A DNA stretch of 64,000 bases from NCBI RefSeq assembly GCF_028736155.1, contig NZ_CP117879.1, forward strand, positions 4,898,001 to 4,962,000, given 5' to 3'. This document shows positions 1-6,800 of the stretch, one piece after another. The stretch comes from Flavobacterium sp. KACC 22763. Its GTDB lineage: Bacteria; Bacteroidota; Bacteroidia; Flavobacteriales; Flavobacteriaceae. The stretch's first letter is position 1. Each line of letters begins with the position of its first letter. A program made the position numbers and the translations under genes. The notes under the pieces are model-generated. The model worked only from the letters and a program-made list of their open reading frames with translations. It searched no databases and was not told the DNA's origin.

Positions 1-948
1 GTGTTCTATGATAAGATAAGCACCTTTACTCATGGAAACAGTTCGGCCAAATGAAGTTTTGATTTGTCTCTCTATATTGTATTTCTCAAAAATCGGAGTG
101 TCATTTGATTGATAAAACTTAACAATCGATTGTTTTGAAGGTGCAATTTCTTGCAGATATTCCTTCGTTTGATGGTACAACTCTTCATCATCTATTTGAA
201 TACCACTAAAGGTATCATTAAATACATCTCTTAATATCGAAGAAGCTCTGTTAAGCTCTCCTAATACTTTTGATGGATGATGAGCAGTTGGTAATTTTTT
301 ACACATTGCAGACCATCTGCCAAGCAGGTTCTGCAAATCTTTTTCTAATTCGGCTACGTTTTTGCCTTCTGCTACTGTACGAACAATAACACCAAATCCT
401 TTAGGTTTGATCGATAGAACAAGTTTTTTTAGACGATCCTTTTCTTTTTTGTCTTCTATTTTTTGAGAAATAGAAACACGATCAGAAAAAGGAACTAGAA
501 CGATAAATCTTCCGGCAAGAGAAAGCTCAGCACTTATTCTTGGGCCTTTGGTAGATATAGGTTCTTTAACTACTTGAACTAAGACAGATTGATTGGCACT
601 TAAAATATCAGTAATGATGCCATCTTTGTCAATCTCTTTTTCAAACTGAAAGGTTTTTAGGGAGAAATCTTTTAATTTACCTGCGCTTACAAGTTTTATG
701 AATTTCAGCTGAGAAGCTAGATTTGGACCCAAATCGTGATAATGTAAAAAGGCATCTTTTTCGAAACCTACATTCACAAAAGCAGCATTTAGTCCAGCAA
801 CTGGTTTTCTGATTTTGGCAATAAAAATATCACCAACCTGAAAGTTGCTTTTTTCTTCTTCTTTGTGTAATTCAATTAGTTTTCCATCTTTTAATAAGGC
901 AAAATCTACTGCATCAGAACTAGATCTAATGATTAATTCTTTATTCAC
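1..948 (-). CDS. rng: RNase G/E family ribonuclease, N-terminal 316 residues (cut by window start)
   Basis: Single-strand-specific endoribonuclease of the RNase E/G (CafA) family, used in rRNA maturation and mRNA decay. The reading frame is open from a GTG at 946-948 to the window edge. It begins MNKELIIRSS, and an S1 RNA-binding domain follows at about residues 37-130 (GDIFIAKI, AAFVNVGFEKDAFLHYHD). The 5'-sensor/RNase H-like part follows, and the sequence stops in the conserved TSFGRTVSMSKGAYLIIEH stretch, before the catalytic Asp residues and the zinc-link cysteines. Family members of this phylum are about 510 residues, so roughly 200 residues lie outside the window. No ATG is available near the amino terminus, so the GTG start is well supported. 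Family identity is firm; the choice between RNase G and a short RNase E rests on length. Confidence 0.93.
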   Translation of the reverse strand, partial: MNKELIIRSSSDAVDFALLKDGKLIELHKEEEKSNFQVGDIFIAKIRKPVAGLNAAFVNVGFEKDAFLHYHDLGPNLASQLKFIKLVSAGKLKDFSLKTFQFEKEIDKDGIITDILSANQSVLVQVVKEPISTKGPRISAELSLAGRFIVLVPFSDRVSISQKIEDKKEKDRLKKLVLSIKPKGFGVIVRTVAEGKNVAELEKDLQNLLGRWSAMCKKLPTAHHPSKVLGELNRASSILRDVFNDTFSGIQIDDEELYHQTKEYLQEIAPSKQSIVKFYQSNDTPIFEKYNIERQIKTSFGRTVSMSKGAYLIIEH

Positions 949-1190
949 ACTGTAAATTTTTATCCAGACTTTTAGTTTCAGGTTTTAAGTTTCAAGTTTC
1001 AAGTTTTACAACTCATAACTCAACACTCATAACTCATAACTGAATTGTAAGGATGGATTAAACAATATTTTTAACAGGTATTAACCCGGTGAAAACTAGC
1101 TGGCAGTTTGCAGTTCTGAGTAATCAGTAGACTGAAGGCTAAAAACTGATGACTGAATACTAATTTTCAATTTCAATGAACGTTTAAAAA
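949..1190. other. intergenic spacer of short degenerate repeats
   Basis: No gene is seen here. The spacer is made of near-repeats such as 'aagtttcaagtttcaagttt' (about 987-1006) and repeated 'aactcataac' words (1010-1040). The same words reappear in inverse orientation near 8205-8235. They look like slippage-prone spacer sequence rather than a coded function. Confidence 0.4.
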
Positions 1191-1219
1191 GAAAAAAGTA
1201 GTTTAAAACTACTTTTTCT
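1191..1219 (-). terminator. Rho-independent terminator after the small basic protein gene
   Basis: Read on the minus strand, GAAAAAGTAG and CTACTTTTTTC form a stem around a short AT loop, followed by a T-rich run. It overlaps the stop codon of the small gene at 1209, and would end the HU/small-protein transcript before the RNase G gene. Confidence 0.6.
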
Positions 1220-1301
1220 TTTTGTGGCGGTTAGCTCTCGCTCTTTTCTTACGTTTGTGAGTCGCTACCTTATGTCTCTTTCTTTTTTTACCACTTGGCA
1301 T
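1209..1301 (-). CDS. 30-residue very basic AURKAIP1/COX24-like (mS38-like) protein, probably ribosomal
   Basis: A complete 30-codon frame reads MPSGKKRKRHKVATHK, then RKKRARANRHKKKK. About two thirds of the residues are Lys, Arg or His, with no acidic residue. This composition and the KRKRHK...HKRKKR pattern resemble the C-terminal domain of mitochondrial mS38 (AURKAIP1/COX24), and short proteins of this type recur in Bacteroidota. A ribosome-bound role contacting rRNA is inferred from that resemblance. The gene starts 28 nt after the HU stop on the same strand, so co-transcription with HU is likely, and it ends in a terminator hairpin. A novel protein, bL38, has been described in the F. johnsoniae ribosome; whether this is that protein cannot be decided here. 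Confidence 0.75.
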   Translation of the reverse strand: MPSGKKRKRHKVATHKRKKRARANRHKKKK

Positions 1302-1329
1302 ATTGTGTCAGATTTTATGTTAATTAATA

Positions 1330-1620
1330 TTATTTTGCTTCGTTGTTTGTTTTAACCCCTTCTACAAAAACTTTCGCAGGTTTAAACGCAGGAATGTTGT
1401 GTGCTGGAATTTTAATAGTAGTGTTTTTAGAAATGTTTCTTCCAGTTTTTTCAGCTCTAGTTTTAACGATAAAACTACCAAAACCTCTAAGGTATACATT
1501 GTCTCCAGTTTCTAAAGAAGTCTTAACTTCTTCCATAAAAGTTTCTACTGTTGCTTGAACGTCTCCTTTTTCAAGACCTAGTTTCTCTGAAATCTTCGCT
1601 ACGATATCTGCTTTCGTCAT
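1330..1620 (-). CDS. HU/IHF-family histone-like DNA-binding protein
   Basis: A small nucleoid protein that binds and bends DNA as a dimer. The 96-residue product begins MTKADIVAKISEKLGLEKGD (helical dimerisation part, residues 1-45). The conserved arm region follows (VYLRGFGSFIVKTRAEKTGRN, then TTIKIPAHNIPAFKPAKVF, about residues 42-86). GFGSF, the RxxRN-like arm and the F-x-P-x-K ending are the family hallmarks. The ATG at 1618-1620 is preceded by a good minus-strand promoter (TATATTTG at 1670-1677). The gene is divergent from mutY and lies just upstream of a tiny ribosomal-like protein gene, which suits a growth-related transcript. HU rather than IHF is assumed, because single-gene HU-type proteins are usual in this phylum. 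Confidence 0.95.
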   Translation of the reverse strand: MTKADIVAKISEKLGLEKGDVQATVETFMEEVKTSLETGDNVYLRGFGSFIVKTRAEKTGRNISKNTTIKIPAHNIPAFKPAKVFVEGVKTNNEAK

Positions 1621-1669
1621 TTTCTTTCCTATTTTATTTTATAAATGGTGTACTATTTTTTTGAGTTTG

Positions 1670-1701
1670 CAAATATAGGAATTAAAAAAATAATTAATCA
1701 A
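1670..1701 (-). promoter_or_regulatory. promoter of the HU gene
   Basis: On the minus strand, TATATTTG (1677-1670) matches the Flavobacterium -7 consensus TAnnTTTG. A TTG (1701-1699) lies 21 bp further upstream as the -33 element. The predicted leader is about 40 nt. Confidence 0.65.
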
Positions 1702-1734
1702 GCTAATTCGTTAAATTTTAATTACATAAACATT

Positions 1735-1742
1735 TACTTTTG
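1735..1742 (+). promoter_or_regulatory. -7 element of the mutY promoter; decides the start codon
   Basis: TACTTTTG matches TAnnTTTG exactly. A TTG codon at 1740 that could extend mutY by seven codons lies inside this box, so transcription should begin after it and the ATG at 1761 becomes the first usable start. Confidence 0.6.
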
Positions 1743-1760
1743 CAATCTAAGTATTTTGCA

Positions 1761-2807
1761 ATGGATTTTCATAACATATTGATAAAATGGTATTTACAGA
1801 ATAAACGTGATTTACCGTGGCGAAAAACGGTCGATCCGTACCAAATTTGGCTCTCAGAAATTATGCTTCAGCAGACCAGAGTTGTGCAAGGAATGCCTTA
1901 CTTTTTCTCATTTACCAAGGAATTTCCTACTGTAAAACATTTAGCAGATGCTCCCGAAGAGAAGGTTTTGAAACTTTGGCAAGGCTTAGGATATTATTCT
2001 CGTGCGCGAAATCTTCATAAAACGGCTCAATATATAAGTAATGATTTAAATGGAGTTTTTCCAGATTCTTATAAAGATCTTCTAAAACTTAAAGGAGTAG
2101 GAGAGTACACAGCGGCGGCAATTGCTTCCTTTTCTTATAATGAATCGGTTCCTGTGGTAGACGGAAATGTGTTTCGGGTATTGTCTCGTTATTTTGATAT
2201 TGAATCGGATATTGCGCTTCCTGCAACTAAAAAAGAATTTACAGCTTTGGCGCAAGAATTAATGCCAAAAGATAATCCTGCTATCTTTAATCAAGCCATA
2301 ATGGAGTTTGGAGCATTACAGTGTGTGCCTAAAAGTCCCGATTGTTCAGTTTGTGTTTTTAACGAAAGCTGCGCTGCATTACAAAAAGGAAAAGTAAATA
2401 TGCTCCCTGTTAAATCTAAAAAGCTTAAAGTAACCAATCGTTATTTCAATTATTTGATTTTAGAAGATGTTTTAGGAAATACATTAATTCAGAAAAGAAC
2501 TCAAAAAGGAATCTGGCATAATTTATACGAGTTTCCGTTGCTGGAAACAGAATCAATTGTTGGTTTTAATGAAGTTTCTAAAAAAGCAAAAGAAGAAATT
2601 TTTTCAGAATATACTATTATAAGTATAGAAGATTGCAGCGAATCGACTATTGTGCATAAGCTTTCACATCAGCATCTGCACATTCAATTCTGGAAAATTA
2701 AAGTACAGGAGAAAATTGAAAACGGAATAGATTCACAAAAAATAAAAACTTTTCCTTTTCCTATTGTGATATATAATTTTATAGAAAAGCAAGAAATAAA
2801 TTGCTAA
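1761..2807 (+). CDS. mutY: A/G-specific adenine DNA glycosylase MutY
   Basis: Removes adenine mispaired with 8-oxoguanine or G, preventing G:C to T:A transversions. From the ATG the protein is 348 residues, normal for MutY. Visible features in order are the WYLQNKRDLPWR amino terminus, the SEIMLQQTRV segment with catalytic Glu (about residue 33), and the helix-hairpin-helix LKGVGEYTAAAIASF (about 109-125). The catalytic Asp follows in VVDGNVFRV (about 134). The iron-sulfur loop has the canonical C-x6-C-x2-C-x5-C spacing (CVPKSPDCSVCVFNESC). The C-terminal third is the NUDIX-like 8-oxoG recognition domain. I chose the ATG at 1761 because the alternative TTG at 1740 overlaps the -7 promoter box. 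It is followed 36 nt later by ssb, which has its own promoter. Confidence 0.96.
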   Translation: MDFHNILIKWYLQNKRDLPWRKTVDPYQIWLSEIMLQQTRVVQGMPYFFSFTKEFPTVKHLADAPEEKVLKLWQGLGYYSRARNLHKTAQYISNDLNGVFPDSYKDLLKLKGVGEYTAAAIASFSYNESVPVVDGNVFRVLSRYFDIESDIALPATKKEFTALAQELMPKDNPAIFNQAIMEFGALQCVPKSPDCSVCVFNESCAALQKGKVNMLPVKSKKLKVTNRYFNYLILEDVLGNTLIQKRTQKGIWHNLYEFPLLETESIVGFNEVSKKAKEEIFSEYTIISIEDCSESTIVHKLSHQHLHIQFWKIKVQEKIENGIDSQKIKTFPFPIVIYNFIEKQEINC

Positions 2808-2814
2808 AAAAATG

Positions 2815-2822
2815 TATCTTTG
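2815..2822 (+). promoter_or_regulatory. -7 element of the ssb promoter; decides the start codon
   Basis: TATCTTTG matches TAnnTTTG and sits just past the mutY stop. An in-frame TTG at 2820 that could begin ssb lies within this box, so the ATG at 2844 is favoured. Confidence 0.55.
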
Positions 2823-2843
2823 GGAGAAATACTACCAAAAACT

Positions 2844-3281
2844 ATGAACGGAACATTAAATAAAGTGATGCTTATTGGCCATTTAGGCGATGATGTAAAG
2901 ATGCATTATTTTGATGGAGGAAATTGCATCGGACGTTTTCAATTGGCTACCAATGAGGTGTATATCAATAAAACGACCAATGAAAAGATTACCTCTACAG
3001 AATGGCATAATTTGGTTGTGCGTAATAAAGCCGCAGAGATTTGCGAAAAATATCTTTCTAAAGGAGACAAAATTTATGTCGAGGGAAGAATAAAATCTCG
3101 TCAGTGGCAGACAGAAGATGGAACTACAAAATATACAACCGAAATTCAGGTTACAGAGTTTACTTTTCTGACTACCAAAAAAGAAACTGCCTATACAAAA
3201 CAAAACCAGGATACAGAGTCGGCAAAAAACACTAACTTTGATGCTCCTGAAGGGCTTCCTATTAATGATCTGCCCTTCTAA
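2844..3281 (+). CDS. ssb: single-stranded DNA-binding protein
   Basis: Coats single-stranded DNA in replication, repair and recombination. From the ATG the product is 145 residues, MNGTLNKVMLIGHLGDD. The OB fold covers about residues 1-105, with typical SSB signatures (GRFQLATNEVYINK, TEWHNLVVRNKAAEICEKYLSKGDKIYVEGRIKSRQW). A short disordered linker leads to the acidic tip ending NDLPF, the partner-binding tail of bacterial SSBs. The upstream TTG extension (MGEILPKT) is rejected because it lies in the -7 box. Its position between mutY and gldE-gldD matches the gene order known around gldD in F. johnsoniae. Confidence 0.96.
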   Translation: MNGTLNKVMLIGHLGDDVKMHYFDGGNCIGRFQLATNEVYINKTTNEKITSTEWHNLVVRNKAAEICEKYLSKGDKIYVEGRIKSRQWQTEDGTTKYTTEIQVTEFTFLTTKKETAYTKQNQDTESAKNTNFDAPEGLPINDLPF

Positions 3282-3307
3282 GTGATGTTTAACTAATTTT
3301 ATGCAAT

Positions 3308-4612
3308 TTGGACCCAGAGCCCAGTTTACTTTTTTCTACCAATCTTGACGCTAATTTAATTATTGGTTTCGTCGGAATTTTTATTTTGTTATTCCTTTCA
3401 GCAATCGTTTCTGGTGCTGAAGTTGCGCTTTTTTCTTTATCACAGCAAGATATCGACAATTCTTTAAACGATAATCCTGCAAAAGGAAAAATTATTTCAA
3501 ATTTATTAGAAAAGCCTAAAAAGCTTCTCGCAACTTTATTGGTTGCTAATAACTTCTTTAACATAGGCGTAGTAATCCTATTTGCTTATATAGGACAGAA
3601 TATTTTTGCTAATGTAGGTTCGCCAGCTTTTAAATTTACGCTCGAAGTAATTCTGGTTACTTTCTTGATTTTATTATTTGGCGAAGTGCTTCCTAAGGTT
3701 TATGCAAGCAGAAATAGCATTCGCTTTGCTAAACGTGTCGCTTATCCGCTGGCATTTTTAGATAAAGTGCTTACTCCGATTAGTTTGCCAATGCGTGCCG
3801 TTACCATATATTTTCAAAACAAATTAGGAAAGCAAAAAAGTAATTTTTCTGTCAATCAACTTTCTCAGGCATTGGAACTTACAGATTCGGAAGGGACTTC
3901 AACAGAAGAACAGAAAATCCTTGAAGGAATTGTTTCTTTTGGAAATACCGATACAAAGCAGGTAATGAGCCCGAGAATTGATATTTTTGCATTGGAAATA
4001 TCAGAGACATTCGCAGAAATTTATCCTAAGATAATTGAAACAGGATTTTCAAGAATACCAGTTTATCGAGATAATATCGATCAGATTGAGGGCGTGCTTT
4101 TCGTAAAAGATTTACTGCCTCATATTGATAAAGAAGAATTTGATTGGACTTCTTTGATTAGAGAGGCGTTCTTTGTTCCAGAGAATAAAAAACTGGATAA
4201 TCTATTGAAGGATTTTCAGAGTTTAAAAAGCCATCTTGCAATCGTAGTTGATGAATATGGCGGAACTTCTGGATTGGTTTCTTTAGAAGATGTTATCGAG
4301 GAAATTGTGGGTGATATTAGTGATGAGTTTGATGATGAGAATCTGAACTTCTCTCAAATAGATGAAAATAATTTTCTTTTTGAAGGGAAGATAAACCTGA
4401 AAGATTTCTACAGAATTGTAGACGTTGACGAAGATGTTTTTGAGGCTCACAAAGGAGAAGCTGAAACATTGGCTGGATTTATTCTGGAAATTTTAGGTAA
4501 TTTCCCGAAAAAAGATCAAAAAGTGCCTTTTGAAAACTGTGTTTTCACCGTAGAAACAGTAGACAAAAAGCGTGTAAAACAAATAAAAGTAACGATAAAT
4601 AAAAATGCTTAA
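3308..4612 (+). CDS. gldE: gliding motility-associated CBS/CorC-type membrane protein GldE
   Basis: A 434-residue HlyC/CorC (CNNM-CBS) family membrane protein that works with GldD, in the set needed for gliding and type IX secretion. A CNNM/DUF21 membrane part with three or four hydrophobic segments covers about residues 15-190 (FVGIFILLFLSAIVSGAEVALFSL at its start). Paired CBS domains follow (about 205-330, VMSPRIDIFAL and VVDEYGGTSGLVSLEDVIEEIVGDI). A CorC_HlyC C-terminal domain ends the protein (about 345-430). The frame has an in-frame TAA at 3290 and no ATG before about residue 165, so the TTG at 3308 (MDPEPSLLF) is the only sensible start. The 3' end overlaps gldD by 8 nt, indicating translational coupling. 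The exact transported substrate or signal of GldE is unknown. Confidence 0.92.
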   Translation: MDPEPSLLFSTNLDANLIIGFVGIFILLFLSAIVSGAEVALFSLSQQDIDNSLNDNPAKGKIISNLLEKPKKLLATLLVANNFFNIGVVILFAYIGQNIFANVGSPAFKFTLEVILVTFLILLFGEVLPKVYASRNSIRFAKRVAYPLAFLDKVLTPISLPMRAVTIYFQNKLGKQKSNFSVNQLSQALELTDSEGTSTEEQKILEGIVSFGNTDTKQVMSPRIDIFALEISETFAEIYPKIIETGFSRIPVYRDNIDQIEGVLFVKDLLPHIDKEEFDWTSLIREAFFVPENKKLDNLLKDFQSLKSHLAIVVDEYGGTSGLVSLEDVIEEIVGDISDEFDDENLNFSQIDENNFLFEGKINLKDFYRIVDVDEDVFEAHKGEAETLAGFILEILGNFPKKDQKVPFENCVFTVETVDKKRVKQIKVTINKNA

Positions 4613-5165
4613 TAAAATACTTTCAATAACAGCAATTTTGCTTGCGCTAACGGTTATAAGCTGTAAAAATGATGTTCTGCCTAAACCAGCGAGTTTCCTG
4701 CGATTAGATTATCCAGAAGCAAAATATGTGAATTTTGAAAACACCTGCCCGTTCACTTTTCAAATGAACGAGGATGCGATTATCAAAGGAGAAAAAGAAT
4801 GCGGTTTTGCCATCACGTATCCAAAGATGAAAGCGACCATTTATTTGACGTACAAGCCAGTAAATGGCAATATTGATAAATTACTACGCGACGCTCAAAA
4901 ACTGACTTACGAGCACGTTATTAAAGCCGATGATATTCTGGAACAGCCGTACTTAAATCCACAGAAAAAGGTTTACGGAATGTTTTATCAAGTAGATGGA
5001 AATGCAGCGACAAATTCTCAGTTTTACGTTACCGACAGTACCAAACACTTTTTAATTGGTTCGATGTACTTTTACGCAAAACCAAACTTTGATTCGATTA
5101 TGCCTGCCGCGAGTTATGTCAAAAACGATATGCAGCGTTTGATGGAAACGTTGAAATGGAAATAA
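4605..5165 (+). CDS. gldD: gliding motility lipoprotein GldD
   Basis: A 186-residue lipoprotein required for gliding motility in F. johnsoniae. A signal peptide ends in the lipobox VISC (Cys20), followed by KNDVLPKP. The rest matches the GldD pattern FLRLDYPEAKY...CPFTFQMN...CGFAITYPKMKATIYLTYKPV, with the fold's paired cysteines (CPF and KECGF). The start overlaps the end of gldE, so the two are made from one message. The gene is followed at once by a strong terminator. The function is known from genetics of the family; the biochemical role is not. Confidence 0.95.
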   Translation: MLNKILSITAILLALTVISCKNDVLPKPASFLRLDYPEAKYVNFENTCPFTFQMNEDAIIKGEKECGFAITYPKMKATIYLTYKPVNGNIDKLLRDAQKLTYEHVIKADDILEQPYLNPQKKVYGMFYQVDGNAATNSQFYVTDSTKHFLIGSMYFYAKPNFDSIMPAASYVKNDMQRLMETLKWK

Positions 5166-5167
5166 AT

Positions 5168-5198
5168 AAAAAAAGGATTCAATTTGAATCCTTTTTTT
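5168..5198 (+). terminator. terminator of the gldE-gldD transcript
   Basis: AAAAAAAGGATTCAA and TTGAATCCTTTTTTT form a near-perfect hairpin with a run of Ts, two bases after the gldD stop. Confidence 0.85.
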
Positions 5199-5253
5199 AT
5201 GAGTTAAGGACTATCAGTAAAAAGACAAATCCTCCTATAAAATTACCCCTATC

Positions 5254-5370
5254 ATGTGGTTTCTCTCGCTATTTGCATTCTTTTTATTCGTACTTTCCTT
5301 GGGAGGCCTCATTTCAGAAAAAACAATAAAATCATCATCTTTTTTAAAGGCAATTATTAAATTTAAATAA
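5254..5370 (+). CDS. possible 38-residue single-span membrane peptide
   Basis: An ATG-started frame encodes 38 residues with one clear hydrophobic span (MWFLSLFAFFLFVLSLGG) and a basic tail ending IIKFK. It has the plan of a small single-pass membrane protein or type I toxin-like peptide, but no regulator is seen. An in-frame stop at 5218 rules out an upstream extension longer than about ten codons. It could equally be chance coding in an AT-rich spacer. Confidence 0.3.
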   Translation: MWFLSLFAFFLFVLSLGGLISEKTIKSSSFLKAIIKFK

Positions 5371-5395
5371 ATGAATCTTACGCAAGCACCTAAAA

Positions 5396-5552
5396 GCTCC
5401 GTTAGCGCAGATTTGCAATCTGTGCCGACAAAGTTGAGTAAGCGCAACAGTTGAGCGTTTCAAAAATAAGTATATTAACCCAAACGCTTTTATATTTAAT
5501 ATTTTGTCGTGTCCCATTGCTGCGGGCATGGATTACAAATCCGCGTTATCGG
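5396..5552. repeat. REP-like pair of palindromes
   Basis: Two related hairpins bracket about 110 bp: CAGATTtgcAATCTG within 'gcgcagatttgcaatctgtg' (about 5405-5424), and GGATTacaAATCC followed by 'gcgttatcgggttt' (about 5530-5557). Paired 'gattt-gcaatc / gattacaaatc' palindromes of this kind are dispersed in Bacteroidota genomes and resemble REP or IS-end sequences. No transposase is present, so this is a non-autonomous or relic element. Confidence 0.5.
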
Positions 5553-5556
5553 GTTT

Positions 5557-5590
5557 AAAAAAGGCGCTCAAATTTGAACGCCTTTTGTTT
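5557..5590. terminator. terminator-like hairpin (bidirectional)
   Basis: AAAAAAGGCG and CGCCTTTTG flank TCAAATTTGA, giving a stem with A and T runs on the two sides. It separates the repeat element from the minus-strand islet genes. Confidence 0.5.
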
Positions 5591-5703
5591 TAGTGGTTTG
5601 TTTCGTGCCTTACTGTTGCAATCCGTTCACGTAAAAATTGGTAGTTCTCTTTGTAAAAAAGCACATTAATTTGTGTGATTTTTGTTTAAGTGATTTTGAA
5701 ATT

Positions 5704-6210
5704 TCAATTATTATTAAGACGATCAAGTTCTCTTCTAGCATATCCCGAAATAATTTTGTTTTCATTATTTAATAGATTTTGCAATTTCGATAATGAATTG
5801 AAATTATTTATAGAAGCAATACCTTTAATACACTTTCTCGCTAATTGATAAGTTTCATCATATTCTAAGTATTTTAAATTAAGAAAAATAGCAATATTTA
5901 GAAAGTCAACTATTTCAGGGTCAGAAGTTTCTTTAAGAGATAAAGCGATGTCTTCATGTTTGAAATGCCATTCCTCAACAATTAATTCACATAATAGATT
6001 AGTCAGTCTTTTATCTTTAAGTTTATAATGGTCAATCAATATTAAAAGAACTTCTAAAAATAGTTCATTTTTATGTACTTTTGAAGTATTTAAAACTTCT
6101 ACTATTTGATTAATGTTAACTTCAGAACCAAAGATGTCTGTTATTAATCTTTTTGAGATTAATTTTTCAACTCTAAATTCATTTATAAATTGATTAATTT
6201 CTTTTATCAT
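5704..6210 (-). CDS. orphan alpha-helical protein, possible immunity protein
   Basis: I do not recognise the family. The 168-residue product is almost entirely predicted helix (MIKEINQFINEF..., LFLEVLLILIDHYKLKD, IVDFLNIAIFLNLKYLEYDE), with HEAT-like spacing and a C-terminal stretch NNENKIISGYARRELDRL typical of HEAT-type repeats. It has no signal peptide or membrane span. It is more AT-rich than the flanking gld genes, lies in an islet with REP-like palindromes, and its ATG overlaps the TGA of a short upstream frame (ATGA), the arrangement common for a toxin tail followed by its immunity gene. An immunity role is therefore a reasonable inference, not shown. Confidence 0.6.
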   Translation of the reverse strand: MIKEINQFINEFRVEKLISKRLITDIFGSEVNINQIVEVLNTSKVHKNELFLEVLLILIDHYKLKDKRLTNLLCELIVEEWHFKHEDIALSLKETSDPEIVDFLNIAIFLNLKYLEYDETYQLARKCIKGIASINNFNSLSKLQNLLNNENKIISGYARRELDRLNNN

Positions 6211-6287
6211 TTCTTTATTCTAGTAAAATAATTAATGTTTGAATTAAAAATATCTAATGCAGCGCCATTACCTAATCCAACATTCAT
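6207..6287 (-). pseudogene. possible C-terminal tail remnant upstream of the helical protein
   Basis: A 26-codon frame (MNVGLGNGAALDIF...INYFTRIKK) ends in a TGA that overlaps the ATG of the 168-residue gene. In frame it can be extended only to 6326, where a stop closes it. Too short for a normal gene, it looks like the displaced 3' end of a larger coding sequence, for example a polymorphic toxin, left next to an immunity-like gene. A true small peptide gene or chance coding are the alternatives. Confidence 0.3.
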
Positions 6288-6300
6288 AATTCCTCTTGCT

Positions 6301-6322
6301 GGCGCGAGCGTCTCGCTCGTGT
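6301..6322. repeat. GC-rich palindrome, REP-like
   Basis: CGAGCG-TCT-CGCTCG (6305-6319) is a perfect 6-bp-arm palindrome. It is strikingly GC-rich in a region that is mostly A and T, and sits exactly at the junction between the two islet reading frames. Confidence 0.5.
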
Positions 6323-6326
6323 ATGC

Positions 6327-6722
6327 TCAAAGATTTGATAGTTGTTTCAGTTTATAAATTATCTGTAACTGTATTACAGAACTAACTAGAAAGATGAATT
6401 TCAAAAAGATCTTTCTCTCGATTATAGAAACTATTGCGGTATTAAAGGTATTAAAAGATTGCTTTTTTGCTATTTCACGAATTAGCATTTTATTGGAAAA
6501 ATAGAAAAATATTAGTATATAGCTAAAGAAGATTATAAGATTAAATTGAGATTTCGTTATTTGGTATGTAATAAACTCGAACTCATGTAATAAAATTATA
6601 ACGACAAATATTGATGCTAAGAAGAAATGAAAAACTGGTTTTAGTTTTGACACTTTATTTAAATACACATAAATGTATATATTTAGTGACAAGAAAAAAA
6701 GCATATAAATATAGTTAAGCAT
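6327..6722 (-). CDS. orphan integral membrane protein
   Basis: I do not recognise this 131-residue protein. About four hydrophobic segments are visible (MLNYIYMLFFLSLNIYIYVY, FFLASIFVVIILLHEF, FNLIIFFSYILIFFYFS and FLKFIFLVSSVIQLQIIY). It is very rich in Ile, Phe and Tyr, in line with strongly AT-rich DNA. A frame extends to a TTG at 6761, but that codon lies inside a -7 promoter box, so I place the start at the ATG at 6720-6722. It is upstream of the helical orphan gene on the same strand and may be co-transcribed with it. The base composition suggests acquisition or relaxed selection. Confidence 0.5.
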   Translation of the reverse strand: MLNYIYMLFFLSLNIYIYVYLNKVSKLKPVFHFFLASIFVVIILLHEFEFITYQITKSQFNLIIFFSYILIFFYFSNKMLIREIAKKQSFNTFNTAIVSIIERKIFLKFIFLVSSVIQLQIIYKLKQLSNL

Positions 6723-6758
6723 ATAGATTGAGAGGCCTTTAAAGTTTTTAATTTTTAA

Positions 6759-6766
6759 CAAATATA
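6759..6766 (-). promoter_or_regulatory. -7 element of the islet promoter
   Basis: TATATTTG on the minus strand matches TAnnTTTG. It argues against the TTG start at 6761 for the membrane protein. Confidence 0.5.
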
Positions 6767-6800
6767 AATTTAAAATCTAAAGGCTTTTAATGCCTGTAAT

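Noticed and set aside
1010..1040. Tandem 'aactcataac' words as a CRISPR or iteron array
   Set aside because: The units are short, irregular and without spacers, and similar words occur in other spacers, so low-complexity sequence is the simpler reading.
1740..1760. TTG-started seven-codon extension of mutY
   Set aside because: The TTG is part of the TACTTTTG -7 promoter box, so it should not be in the transcript; the ATG at 1761 fits MutY starts.
2820..2843. TTG-started eight-codon extension of ssb
   Set aside because: It overlaps the TATCTTTG -7 box, and SSB proteins start close to MNGTLNKV.
6723..6761. TTG-started amino-terminal extension of the islet membrane protein
   Set aside because: The TTG lies within a TATATTTG -7 box on the same strand; the ATG at 6722 begins directly before the first membrane span.
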